A stretch of DNA of 15,184 nucleotides, taken from Caldisericia bacterium (GTDB lineage Bacteria > Caldisericota > Caldisericia > B22-G15). How positions within the stretch are numbered: position 1 is the first letter of the stretch; every line of letters begins with the position of its first letter. The notes below the pieces were generated by a model that made no database searches, was not told the origin of the DNA, and worked only from the letters and a program-made list of their open reading frames with translations. The position numbers were made by a program, and so were the translations under genes. The stretch spans positions 1-15,184 of the forward strand of contig JAGGSY010000035.1 in NCBI GenBank assembly GCA_021158845.1, given 5' to 3'. Positions 6,463 to 13,729 of the stretch are shown here, piece by piece.

Positions 6463-7674
6463 ATGTACGATATAGTAATTAGAAATGCGAAAACAAGAAA
6501 ATTTAAAAGTCTTGTTGATATTGGAATTCTTGATGGAAAGATCAAAACTATCAAAGAGAAGGTTGATGAGAAGGGTTCAATAGAGATAGATGCAAAAGGA
6601 AAACTTGTAACTGAATCATTTGTAAATGCCCATCTTCATCTTTGTAAAGTTTATACACTTATGAAGATGACAGAAGAGGCGCTAAAGGACTACCATGGAG
6701 AGGATATGGGAAAGGCTATGACAGCTATAGAACTCGCAGCCAAGATAAAGGAAAGGTATGATGAAAAGTGGATACTTCCAAATGTAAGAAGAGCGCTCAA
6801 ACTGGCAGCATTAAATGGTGTTACCCATATAAGGGCGTTTGCTGATGTGGATAGTAAGGCAAAACTTGAAGGAATAAAGGCACTTATCAAAGCAAGAGAA
6901 GAGTTTAAGGGGATTGTTGATGTGCAGGTTGTAGCTTTTCCACAGGACGGAGTGGTAAGGGAACCTGGAGCATATGAACTTGTAAGAGAAGCTATGAAAA
7001 TGGGTGCAGATGTAGTTGGTGGAATCCCATGGATTGAATTCACTGAGGAAGACGAACAGGAACATATTGACAAGATGTTTGAAATTGCAAAGGAATTTGA
7101 TAAACCTGTGTCCATGCTTGTTGATGACGCTGGTGATCCTGGATTAAGGACACTGGAGATGCTTGCCATCAAGGCGATAAAAGAGGGGTGGGAAGGAAGA
7201 GTTCTTGCTCACCATGCAAGAGCAATGGCTCTCTATCCAAAACCATACTTTATGAAACTTGTTGCCATTCTAAAGAAGGCAAAGATGGGAGTTATAAGTG
7301 ATCCACACACAGGACCTCTTCATGCAAGAGTTAAAGAAATGATAGAGGAAGGTGCACTTGTAGCCCTTGGTCAGGATGATATATCAGATGCTTACTATCC
7401 TTATGGTAGAAATAACATGTTGGAAGTAGCATTCCTTTCATCCCATATTTTATGGATGACAACAAGTGAAGATATGGAAAAACTCTATGACATGATAACA
7501 ATTGATGCTGCAAAAGCTATGGGGATAAAGAACTTTGGTCTAAAAGAAGGAAATGATGCACATCTTGTTATTCTAAAAGAGGAAAATGTTCTTGAAGCTT
7601 TAAGAAATCATGATGAACCAGCATATGTTATAAGTCACGGAAAATTGGTGGATAAAGAAAAGTTTAGAGGGTAA
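6463..7674 (+). CDS. Cytosine deaminase-like amidohydrolase with altered metal site
   Basis: A 403-residue amidohydrolase-superfamily TIM barrel, closest by motif to CodA-type cytosine deaminases. Matching elements are NAHLHL (His57 and His59, strand 1 metal ligands), VAFPQDG (Gln161, substrate binding in CodA), MGADVVGGIPWIEFT, LAHHARAM (His251, strand 6), GQDD (Asp305, strand 8) and YYPYGRNNMLEV. In the strand 5 motif, where CodA has VHCDE, this protein has MLVDD: the metal ligand His is Leu219 and the catalytic Glu is Asp222. It could therefore bind metal differently, act on another substrate or be inactive as a classical deaminase. AAGGAGG at 6450-6456 supports the start. Being last in the operon after the molybdenum hydroxylase, it probably acts on the same N-heterocyclic compound or its hydroxylated product (inference). 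Confidence 0.85.
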   Translation: MYDIVIRNAKTRKFKSLVDIGILDGKIKTIKEKVDEKGSIEIDAKGKLVTESFVNAHLHLCKVYTLMKMTEEALKDYHGEDMGKAMTAIELAAKIKERYDEKWILPNVRRALKLAALNGVTHIRAFADVDSKAKLEGIKALIKAREEFKGIVDVQVVAFPQDGVVREPGAYELVREAMKMGADVVGGIPWIEFTEEDEQEHIDKMFEIAKEFDKPVSMLVDDAGDPGLRTLEMLAIKAIKEGWEGRVLAHHARAMALYPKPYFMKLVAILKKAKMGVISDPHTGPLHARVKEMIEEGALVALGQDDISDAYYPYGRNNMLEVAFLSSHILWMTTSEDMEKLYDMITIDAAKAMGIKNFGLKEGNDAHLVILKEENVLEALRNHDEPAYVISHGKLVDKEKFRG

Positions 7675-7684
7675 GAAAGAATTT

Positions 7685-7719
7685 AAAAAGGGAGGGCAGA
7701 TGCCCTCCCTTTTATTTTT
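7685..7719. terminator. Bidirectional intrinsic terminator between convergent operons
   Basis: AAAAGGGAGGGCA (7686-7698) pairs perfectly with TGCCCTCCCTTTT (7701-7713), giving an 11-13 bp GC-rich stem. An A-run on the left and TTTTATTTTT on the right supply a U-tract in either direction. It ends the hydroxylase/amidohydrolase operon on the plus strand and the ATP synthase operon on the minus strand. It reaches into the atpD stop codon at 7718-7720, only 10 bases after the start of the amidohydrolase stop-side spacer. Confidence 0.92.
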
Positions 7720-8344
7720 ACCTTCCCTCCTCCCCTCTTATTATCTCCTTAATCCTTGAAATTCTTGCATGAGATTCTCTCTCCAACTCATCAAGTTTAT
7801 TTGTAATGTATTTTATGGTCTCCTCAAGAGATGGTATCATTATGTATTCAAGGGCATTTACCCTTCTCCTTGTTTTTTCTATGTCTCTTGATAACTCCTC
7901 AAGAGTTTTTATCTTCTCCGCAAGAGAGATAAGTTTTGGCAAAAACTTTATAAACCCCTGAATTCCAAAATCATATTCAGGGGTTGTTATGTTAACTGGG
8001 TAGCCAAAGACTTTTCCTTTTATATCAAGTTTAAATTCTGGAACAACTACCCCCATTATATTTTTCTTCTCATGCTTTAATCTTATGTCTGCTCTTTTTT
8101 TAGATAGAAGTTTTATCGTCTCCTTCCCCATTTCGCTTTCTGCAAGGGCAAAGAGGCTTTCAATCCTTAAATACTCTCTATCAACAATTTCTGTCTCCTC
8201 TCTAAACTCTTTGGCAGTTTTTATAAAATCCTTCATCATTCCTTCCAGTTTATCCTTTAGAAGTTTATGACCCCTTCTTGCAATATTAAGCCTCCGCTTT
8301 AGGCGGAGGAGAACCATTCTATTAGGATTTGCTTTTATCTTCAT
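7718..8344 (-). CDS. atpD: V/A-type ATP synthase subunit D (central stalk)
   Basis: Central rotor stalk that couples the A3B3 catalytic head to the membrane ring. The 208 residues fit the family. Typical features are the start IKANPNRMVLLRLKRRLNIARRGHKLLKDK, long N- and C-terminal helices that form the antiparallel coiled coil (C-terminal half RRRVNALEYIMIPSLEETIKYI), and a short globular middle. The ATG at 8344 lies 23 bases inside the end of atpB and is preceded by GAGG at good spacing, so translation is probably coupled. It is the last gene of the operon, with its stop touching the terminator. Confidence 0.95.
   Translation of the reverse strand: MKIKANPNRMVLLRLKRRLNIARRGHKLLKDKLEGMMKDFIKTAKEFREETEIVDREYLRIESLFALAESEMGKETIKLLSKKRADIRLKHEKKNIMGVVVPEFKLDIKGKVFGYPVNITTPEYDFGIQGFIKFLPKLISLAEKIKTLEELSRDIEKTRRRVNALEYIMIPSLEETIKYITNKLDELERESHARISRIKEIIRGEEGR
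8291..8309 (-). repeat. GC-rich perfect hairpin inside 5' coding part of atpD
   Basis: CCTCCGC (8291-8297) and GCGGAGG (8303-8309) form a 7-bp perfect stem with a 5-base loop. In the minus-strand mRNA it lies about 35-53 bases after the atpD start codon, and just downstream of the atpB stop. It encodes part of the conserved basic segment LLRLKRRL, so it may be an accident of coding, but such a GC-rich stem stands out in this AT-rich sequence. No U-tract follows, so it is not a terminator. Confidence 0.45.
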
Positions 8345-9719
8345 CTATAAACCTCTTCAGATACTTCTCTATGTACTCCTCTCTCACTCTCTTAAGTTCA
8401 GGAATTGGAATCATAGATAGAAGCTTCCATCCTATATCCAGTGTTTCTTCAATGGTTCTGTTCTCATACTCACCCTGATTTACAAACTCTCTTTCAAAAC
8501 GATTTGCAAACTTTACAAAAATCCTGTCAACAGGCGTTAATGCAGTCTCACCAAGAATTGTAGCAAGTTCCTCTGCGTCCTTTCCTCTTGCATAAGCTGC
8601 ATATAACTGATTCATAAGATCTGAATGATCTTCCCTTGTTTTACCTTTTCCAATACCCTTATCTTTAAGTCTTGAAAGTGATGGCCTTACATCAATGGGA
8701 GGATAGATTCCCTTCTTGTGAAGATCCCTCGACAAGAATATCTGTCCCTCTGTTATGTATCCAGTAAGGTCAGGTATTGGGTGAGTCTTATCATCTTCAG
8801 GCATTGTTACAATAGGAATCTGAGTTATGGATCCCTTTTTTCCTTTTATTCTTCCAGCTCTCTCGTATATTGTTGCAAGATCTGTATACATGTATCCAGG
8901 ATATCCTCTCCTTCCAGGAACCTCCTTTCTTGCAGCAGAAATTTCTCTCAACGCCTCGCAGTAGTTTGTCATATCTGAGAGTATTACAAGTACATGCATA
9001 TCAAGATCAAAGGCAAGGTACTCTGCCACTGTAAGAGCGGTTCTTGGAAGAGATATTCTCTCAATTACAGGGTTATTTGCAAGATTTATAAAGAGCACTG
9101 CCTTTGTTATTGCCCCTGTTCTCTTTAAATCAGTTATGAAGAAGTTTGCCTCCTCAAAAGTGATACCCATAGCGGCAAAAACCACCGCAAATTTTTCTCC
9201 TGTCTTAAGCACCTTAGCCTGTCTTGCAATTTGAGCAGCAAGATGAGGATGTGGAAGTCCTGCCCCAGAAAATATGGGTAGTTTTTGACCTCTTACAAGA
9301 GTGTTAAGTCCATCAATAGCAGACACACCTGTTTGAATAAACTCATTTGGATAGTCTCTTGCGTATGGATTTATTGGATTTCCATTTATATCCCTCATAT
9401 CCTCTGGAATGATGTCAGGTCCTCCATCTATAGGCTCACCAAATCCATTAAATATCCTTCCAAGAATGTCCTTTGAGACAGGAACTTCAAGTCCTCTACC
9501 AGTAAACTTAACTCTACATTCCTTTGGGGTAAGTCCGTATGATGGTTCAAAGAGCTGTAAAAGTGCCCTGTTTTCTTCAGCAACAAGAACTTTTCCTCTT
9601 CTTTCCTCTCCAGAAGGAAGTGTTATCTCCACAAGTTCCCCATACTTTACTCCACTAATATCCTGAACTACCATAAGAGGTCCTGCTATTTCACTTGTGG
9701 TAAGATACTCTTTAGCCAT
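8322..9719 (-). CDS. atpB: V/A-type ATP synthase subunit B (non-catalytic head subunit)
   Basis: Regulatory nucleotide-binding subunit of the A3B3 head, 465 residues from ATG 9719. The P-loop region is the degenerate SGAGLPHPH (151-158) typical of B subunits rather than GxxxxGKT. Other hallmarks are GLTPKECRVKFTGR, FNGFGEPIDGGP, MGITFEEANFF, RRGYPGYMYTDLATIYERAGR and the arginine-containing RPSLSRLKDKGIGKGKTREDH. A longer in-frame Met exists at 9773. ATG 9719 is chosen because AAGGAGG sits just upstream, the product then starts as MAKEYLTTSEIAGP like its relatives, and it overlaps the atpA stop by only 8 bases. Its end overlaps atpD by 23 bases. Confidence 0.96.
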   Translation of the reverse strand: MAKEYLTTSEIAGPLMVVQDISGVKYGELVEITLPSGEERRGKVLVAEENRALLQLFEPSYGLTPKECRVKFTGRGLEVPVSKDILGRIFNGFGEPIDGGPDIIPEDMRDINGNPINPYARDYPNEFIQTGVSAIDGLNTLVRGQKLPIFSGAGLPHPHLAAQIARQAKVLKTGEKFAVVFAAMGITFEEANFFITDLKRTGAITKAVLFINLANNPVIERISLPRTALTVAEYLAFDLDMHVLVILSDMTNYCEALREISAARKEVPGRRGYPGYMYTDLATIYERAGRIKGKKGSITQIPIVTMPEDDKTHPIPDLTGYITEGQIFLSRDLHKKGIYPPIDVRPSLSRLKDKGIGKGKTREDHSDLMNQLYAAYARGKDAEELATILGETALTPVDRIFVKFANRFEREFVNQGEYENRTIEETLDIGWKLLSMIPIPELKRVREEYIEKYLKRFIDEDKSKS

Positions 9720-11487
9720 TAACAACCTCCTTCTCTTCAGTAAGAGATTTGAAACTCTCCTCAATTTTTTCAATTAGTTCATTAAATTTCTCATCCATTT
9801 CTTCCTCAGGTATATACTTTGCTCTTGCTATATCCACTCTAACAGGAAGTTCAATGATGCTTTCAAGTTCTGCACCCTTCTGTAGTGCCTCGACACTCTT
9901 ATCATAGAAGAAGAGTATAAGTTTGAGCATTAAGTATTGTTTTTTTAATGAAGTGTATGTATCAATTTCATGATAGGCGTTCTGGTGAAGAAAATCTTCC
10001 CTTATAGATTTTGCTCCTTCAAGGACGAGTCTATCCTTCGGTGAGAGAGCATCGATTCCCACAAGTCTGACAATTTCCTCAAGTTCAGCCTCCCTCTCCA
10101 ACAACTCCATTGCTTTTTCCCTTAAAGAGGGAAACTCTTCGTTCACTTTTTCTCTATAGTATGGATCAAGATCATGTGTGTAAAGTGAATAACTCGTCAA
10201 CCAATTTATTGCAGGGAAATGTCTTCTTGATGCAAGTGTATCATCAAGTCCCCAGAATACCTTTACAACTCTCAATGTGGATTGAACTACAGGATCTGAG
10301 AGATCACCACCAGGAGGTGAGACCGCACCAATTACAGACAAGGATGAGATTCTATCATCTTTTCCAAGATTAACAACCCTTCCAGCTCTCTCATAGAATT
10401 GTGCAATTCTTGAAGCAAGATATGCAGGATATCCCTCTTCACCAGGCATCTCCTCAAGTCTTCCAGATATCTCTCTCATCGCCTCTGCCCAACGAGAGGT
10501 GGAGTCTGCCATAAGTGCAACATTATAACCCATATCTCTGAAGTATTCCGCAAGGGTTATGCCTGTAAATACCGACGCCTCTCTTGCAGCAACAGGCATA
10601 TTTGATGTATTGGCTATGAGAATTGTTCTTTCCATAAGCGGGCGTCCCGTTCTTGGATCCTTAAGTTCTGGAAATTCAATAAGCACCTCTGTCATCTCGT
10701 TTCCTCTTTCACCACATCCAACATATACAACTATTTCTGCGTCAGCCCACTTGGATAACTGATGCTGGGTAACAGTTTTTCCAGAACCGAAGGGACCAGG
10801 AATACACGCTGTTCCTCCTTTAGCAATCGGGAAGAATGTATCAATAACTCTTTGTCCTGTAACAAGAGGAATATCAGGAGGAATTTTCTTTTTCACAGGC
10901 CTTGGAATTCTCACAGGCCATTTCGTAAGCATCGATATCTCCTTTTTACCATCTTCAGTTTTTAGAACTACCACTGTATCCTCAATTTTTTTCTTCCCTG
11001 AAAAAATCTTTTCCACCTTTCCATTTACTCCAGGAGGAACAAGTATCTTGTGAATAACAATCTCTGTTTCCTTAACTTCACCCAGTATGTCTCCTTCTAC
11101 AACCTCATCTCCCTCTCTTACAAGTGGCTCAAATTCCCACTCTTTATCTCTTGGAAGAGCTTTCTCTTTAACTCCTCTAACAATAAATGGTCCGTGTCTA
11201 AGACTTATGACATTCAATGGTCTTTGAACTCCATCAAAGATAGCTCCAATAAGACCCGGACCTAATTCCACAGAAAGAGGTGCTCCTGTAGGTACAACTG
11301 GATCTCCAGGACCCACACCTTCTGTCTCCTCATAAACCTGAATAAACACCATTTCATCCTTTATCTGAATTACTTCTCCAAGGAGTCCCTGCTCTCCAGC
11401 AAGAACCACTTCATACATCTTTACACTTTCAAGTCCTTTGGCAACAACCAAAGGACCTGCAACTTTAATTATTTTTCCTTTCTTCAT
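9712..11487 (-). CDS. atpA: V/A-type ATP synthase catalytic subunit A
   Basis: Catalytic ATP-hydrolysing or -synthesising subunit of the head, 591 residues, normal for the family. Order of domains: N-terminal beta-barrel (GKIIKVAGPLVVAKG), the V/A-specific non-homologous insert (about 110-190, with DILGEVKETEIVIHKI), and the nucleotide-binding domain with the Walker A GPFGSGKT at 231-238. The catalytic region includes YVGCGERGNEMTEVL and NTSNMPVAAREASVFTG, followed by ALMADSTSRWAEAMREISGRLEEMPGEEGYP (in part) and the C-terminal helical domain after PAINWLTSYSLY. The start ATG overlaps the atpF stop (ATGA, 11484-11487), with a purine-rich GGGAGAAGAAG just upstream. Confidence 0.97.
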   Translation of the reverse strand: MKKGKIIKVAGPLVVAKGLESVKMYEVVLAGEQGLLGEVIQIKDEMVFIQVYEETEGVGPGDPVVPTGAPLSVELGPGLIGAIFDGVQRPLNVISLRHGPFIVRGVKEKALPRDKEWEFEPLVREGDEVVEGDILGEVKETEIVIHKILVPPGVNGKVEKIFSGKKKIEDTVVVLKTEDGKKEISMLTKWPVRIPRPVKKKIPPDIPLVTGQRVIDTFFPIAKGGTACIPGPFGSGKTVTQHQLSKWADAEIVVYVGCGERGNEMTEVLIEFPELKDPRTGRPLMERTILIANTSNMPVAAREASVFTGITLAEYFRDMGYNVALMADSTSRWAEAMREISGRLEEMPGEEGYPAYLASRIAQFYERAGRVVNLGKDDRISSLSVIGAVSPPGGDLSDPVVQSTLRVVKVFWGLDDTLASRRHFPAINWLTSYSLYTHDLDPYYREKVNEEFPSLREKAMELLEREAELEEIVRLVGIDALSPKDRLVLEGAKSIREDFLHQNAYHEIDTYTSLKKQYLMLKLILFFYDKSVEALQKGAELESIIELPVRVDIARAKYIPEEEMDEKFNELIEKIEESFKSLTEEKEVVNG

Positions 11488-11735
11488 TCTTCTTCTCCCT
11501 TTTTAAGAATATCCACTCCAACTGCTTTTTCTATCATCCTTCTTATGTATTTAAAACTCACTTCCTCTCTTTTTCCCTTAGTGGGAAGAAATATAACTAC
11601 CGGAAGGAATCTTTTTCTCATCTCAAAGTATATTGGTAAGATTGCCTCTATATTTTTGCCAGAGAAGGCATCTATTCCAAGACCCTTAAGTATTAAACCT
11701 ATTGATTCATCACCGAAAAAACATATCTTATCCAT
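11484..11735 (-). CDS. atpF: V/A-type ATP synthase subunit F
   Basis: Small regulatory subunit that binds the central stalk subunit D. It has 83 residues, at the short end for the family. The N-terminal half is the expected Rossmann-like start (ICFFGDESIGLILKGLGIDAF), corresponding to the family pattern of a GDE followed by a Gly-Leu-Gly/Ala loop. The middle (RFLPVVIFLP) forms the next strand and the C-terminus is a charged helix (RRMIEKAVGVDIL). Identity also follows from its place between subunits C and A. It overlaps atpC by 8 bases and atpA by 4. Confidence 0.85.
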   Translation of the reverse strand: MDKICFFGDESIGLILKGLGIDAFSGKNIEAILPIYFEMRKRFLPVVIFLPTKGKREEVSFKYIRRMIEKAVGVDILKKGEEE

Positions 11736-12645
11736 TTATATTCCTCAACCTCCGAATCACCATACTCTCTGGAAGATTATACTTTATGCCTGTATAAACT
11801 GTCCTTAAATTTTTATACTCCACAAGTTTCAAATTCATATAGGCAAAGGGAAGAGAGGGACCAAAGCCATCACCGTAAGATTTCTTAAGATATTTTATTA
11901 GATACTCATCCTTTATCTTTTCTAAAGAGAGAAGCATATCCTCCATTTTTCTCTCTACCCGAAAAGATGGATACTTTCTAAGGGAGAAATCAATAAAGGA
12001 TTCTATTGAAGATTTTTCAAAGGAATCAAATGTTGAAGATTTTATTGTCCCATATGGAATATAGTAAAAATCTGATTCCTTCAAGGCTTTATGTCTTATG
12101 AAGTTCACAATATTGGTAAGATCCACTTTAATTTCAAGAAATCTCTTTAAAAACTCATCCCTTTTTACAAATTCCAGTTCCCTCTCCACCTCTTTCTTTA
12201 TAAGAAAGATCTCTGTCTTTTTCTCATCTTGAATGTGCCTCTTTAACTCTTTCAAGATGAGCTTTACATCTTCAGGTAGCTTCCCTACACCTTTATAAAT
12301 ATAGTTTCTTATTTCGCTTACTGATATATCTTCGGTTGTTAATGTAATCTCTTTTTCACTCAACACACCTCTTATGGAGAGAAAAAGAGTGGAGGTGTGA
12401 AAGTAGTTAAAAACAAAGTCCTCGGGTGATTTAGTCCTTATCAGGTCCATATTTTTTCGCCAGTCATAGTTTATTATTTCATTAAAATCTTTGTACTCTT
12501 CCCCTACCTCATATATCCTTCTTAAGTTGGAGATAAATTCATCAATGGTGTTAGAAAGAAAATTCTTCATTACCTCACTCTTTAAGATCTTACTCATTAG
12601 AACCACTGATTTTCCTGAGATGTAGTTCCAACCTTTCAAACTCAC
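11728..12645 (-). CDS. atpC: V/A-type ATP synthase subunit C (AC39-like socket)
   Basis: Subunit that links the central stalk to the proteolipid ring. It has 305 residues, slightly shorter than usual (about 320-340). Sequence conservation in this family is low. Supporting features are the mainly alpha-helical make-up, repeated helical segments, the C-terminal pattern PSLPFAYMNLKLVEYKNLRTVYTGIKYN (in part) with the conserved-looking K-N-LR core, and the ending PESMVIRRLRNI, which matches the usual P-x-x-I/V-xxxL close. The start is GTG at 12645, overlapping the atpE stop (GTGA) with a purine-rich GAGGAAGAG upstream. Operon position between E and F agrees. Confidence 0.88.
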   Translation of the reverse strand: MSLKGWNYISGKSVVLMSKILKSEVMKNFLSNTIDEFISNLRRIYEVGEEYKDFNEIINYDWRKNMDLIRTKSPEDFVFNYFHTSTLFLSIRGVLSEKEITLTTEDISVSEIRNYIYKGVGKLPEDVKLILKELKRHIQDEKKTEIFLIKKEVERELEFVKRDEFLKRFLEIKVDLTNIVNFIRHKALKESDFYYIPYGTIKSSTFDSFEKSSIESFIDFSLRKYPSFRVERKMEDMLLSLEKIKDEYLIKYLKKSYGDGFGPSLPFAYMNLKLVEYKNLRTVYTGIKYNLPESMVIRRLRNING

Positions 12646-13235
12646 TTCTCTTCCTCTAAGAATAGAATTTTAGGTAATTCAAGCAAAAGATCTTTCCACT
12701 TATCTTCCAACTTCCTTAATGGAGAAATGGTCACAACAAAACCATCTCCTACAACTTCAGTTTCATTGCCAATCTCAAATTTGAGGTTCTCTTGACCCAA
12801 CTTTTTCTCTATGGTCTCTCTTATCTTTCTTTTAAATTCCTCATCAAAGAGACTATTAAAATCTTTTCCTATAACTATCTTCTCTTTTCCAGTTTCAGAG
12901 CTCCTCTCTATCTCCTTCAAAAAGAATTCCTTCAGTGTATTTTTATCCACCTTTTTCAATTCTTCCTTCACATGCTCTTTAAAGTCTTTAAGGATTCCAT
13001 TCTTTCTCTTAAGTATAAGCGCTTCCACTTCTTTTTGGATTTCACCTTCATTTTTCTCCTTCAGGGCACTTAGTTCTCTTTTTCTTATCTTCTCCCACTT
13101 CTCCTCAATCTTCTTTAACTTCTCTTCTGTATCTTTCTCAATTATCTCTATCTCTTTCTGAGCCGAAAGAAGGATTTTATTTATCTCCTCTTCTGTTTCC
13201 TTTCTTATCTCTTCTATTATCTTTTCTATTTTCAT
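12642..13235 (-). CDS. atpE: V/A-type ATP synthase subunit E (peripheral stalk)
   Basis: Peripheral stator stalk subunit, 197 residues. The first 100 residues are an uninterrupted, very Glu/Lys-rich helix with coiled-coil spacing (such as EEINKILLSAQKEIEIIEKD and KLKKIEEKWEKIRKREL). The C-terminal globular domain (about 110-197) includes EKIVIGKDFNSLF and DGFVVTISPLRKL, followed by LEDKWKDLLLELPKILF, typical of subunit E. Its start overlaps the atpK stop (ATGA, 13232-13235). It should pair with a subunit G/H, which is not in the window and would be expected upstream of subunit I, beyond the right edge. Confidence 0.9.
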   Translation of the reverse strand: MKIEKIIEEIRKETEEEINKILLSAQKEIEIIEKDTEEKLKKIEEKWEKIRKRELSALKEKNEGEIQKEVEALILKRKNGILKDFKEHVKEELKKVDKNTLKEFFLKEIERSSETGKEKIVIGKDFNSLFDEEFKRKIRETIEKKLGQENLKFEIGNETEVVGDGFVVTISPLRKLEDKWKDLLLELPKILFLEEEK

Positions 13236-13714
13236 AGTCCTGCAGTTACTATATTTGTTATAAGAATAGATGCTATAAGAGCAAGAACTGCATAAACTTC
13301 AACAAGGCTTGGGAGAATTATTGCTCTACCTGTCTCCTCTTCCCTTTCAGCAACAAGATTGATACATCCTGCAGATACTTTCCCCTGGTGTATTGCAGAA
13401 ATTAGCTGAACAAGACCCATTCCAAGACCAATGGCAAAGAGTTGAAGGCCAAGGCTTAATGAGACCTGTGGAATCTTAGAAAATAGATTGAGTCTTGTCA
13501 TGATCCAGAAGAATTCTATAAAACCGTAGAAACCCTGGGTACCGGGAAGCGCCATTATAACAAATAACTTCCCGTAAAGTTCTGGTTTTTCTGATAAAAC
13601 CCCAGTAGCCTGTGTGGTTGAAATACCTATACCGATGGCTGAACCCATGCCACCGAGGGAAACTGCTGCCATCATTCCCATGATTGCAAATGCTAAACCT
13701 AACGTGTTTTCCAT
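13232..13714 (-). CDS. atpK: V/A-type ATP synthase proteolipid subunit K (c-ring, four-helix form), probably Na+-binding
   Basis: Membrane rotor-ring subunit made of two fused hairpins (four helices, 160 residues), like Enterococcus hirae NtpK. Ion-site residues of the Na+-type ring are present: Leu56, Thr59 and Gln60 in ALPGTQGFYGF, Gln110 in IHQGKVSAG, and Glu139 in SLVEVYAVLAL. The numbering of Gln110 and Glu139 coincides with NtpK. The first hairpin lacks a carboxylate at the equivalent site (Gly58), so one ion is bound per subunit. An additional acidic residue, Glu67, lies two turns further along helix 2. AGAAAGGAG precedes the ATG at good spacing. It is probably Na+-coupled, from motif and not by experiment. 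Confidence 0.94.
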   Translation of the reverse strand: MENTLGLAFAIMGMMAAVSLGGMGSAIGIGISTTQATGVLSEKPELYGKLFVIMALPGTQGFYGFIEFFWIMTRLNLFSKIPQVSLSLGLQLFAIGLGMGLVQLISAIHQGKVSAGCINLVAEREEETGRAIILPSLVEVYAVLALIASILITNIVTAGL

Positions 13715-13729
13715 TTTACCACTCCTTTC

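Noticed and set aside
9720..9773. Longer N-terminus for ATP synthase subunit B starting at Met 9773
   Set aside because: It would add 18 basic residues unlike the family and overlap atpA by 62 bases. The ATG at 9719 has its own AAGGAGG and yields the normal family start.
12792..13161. Plus-strand open frames opposite subunit E
   Set aside because: They are antisense shadows of the Glu/Lys-rich coiled coil, which gives Phe/Ser/Leu-rich translations. They have no ribosome binding site and no recognisable domain.
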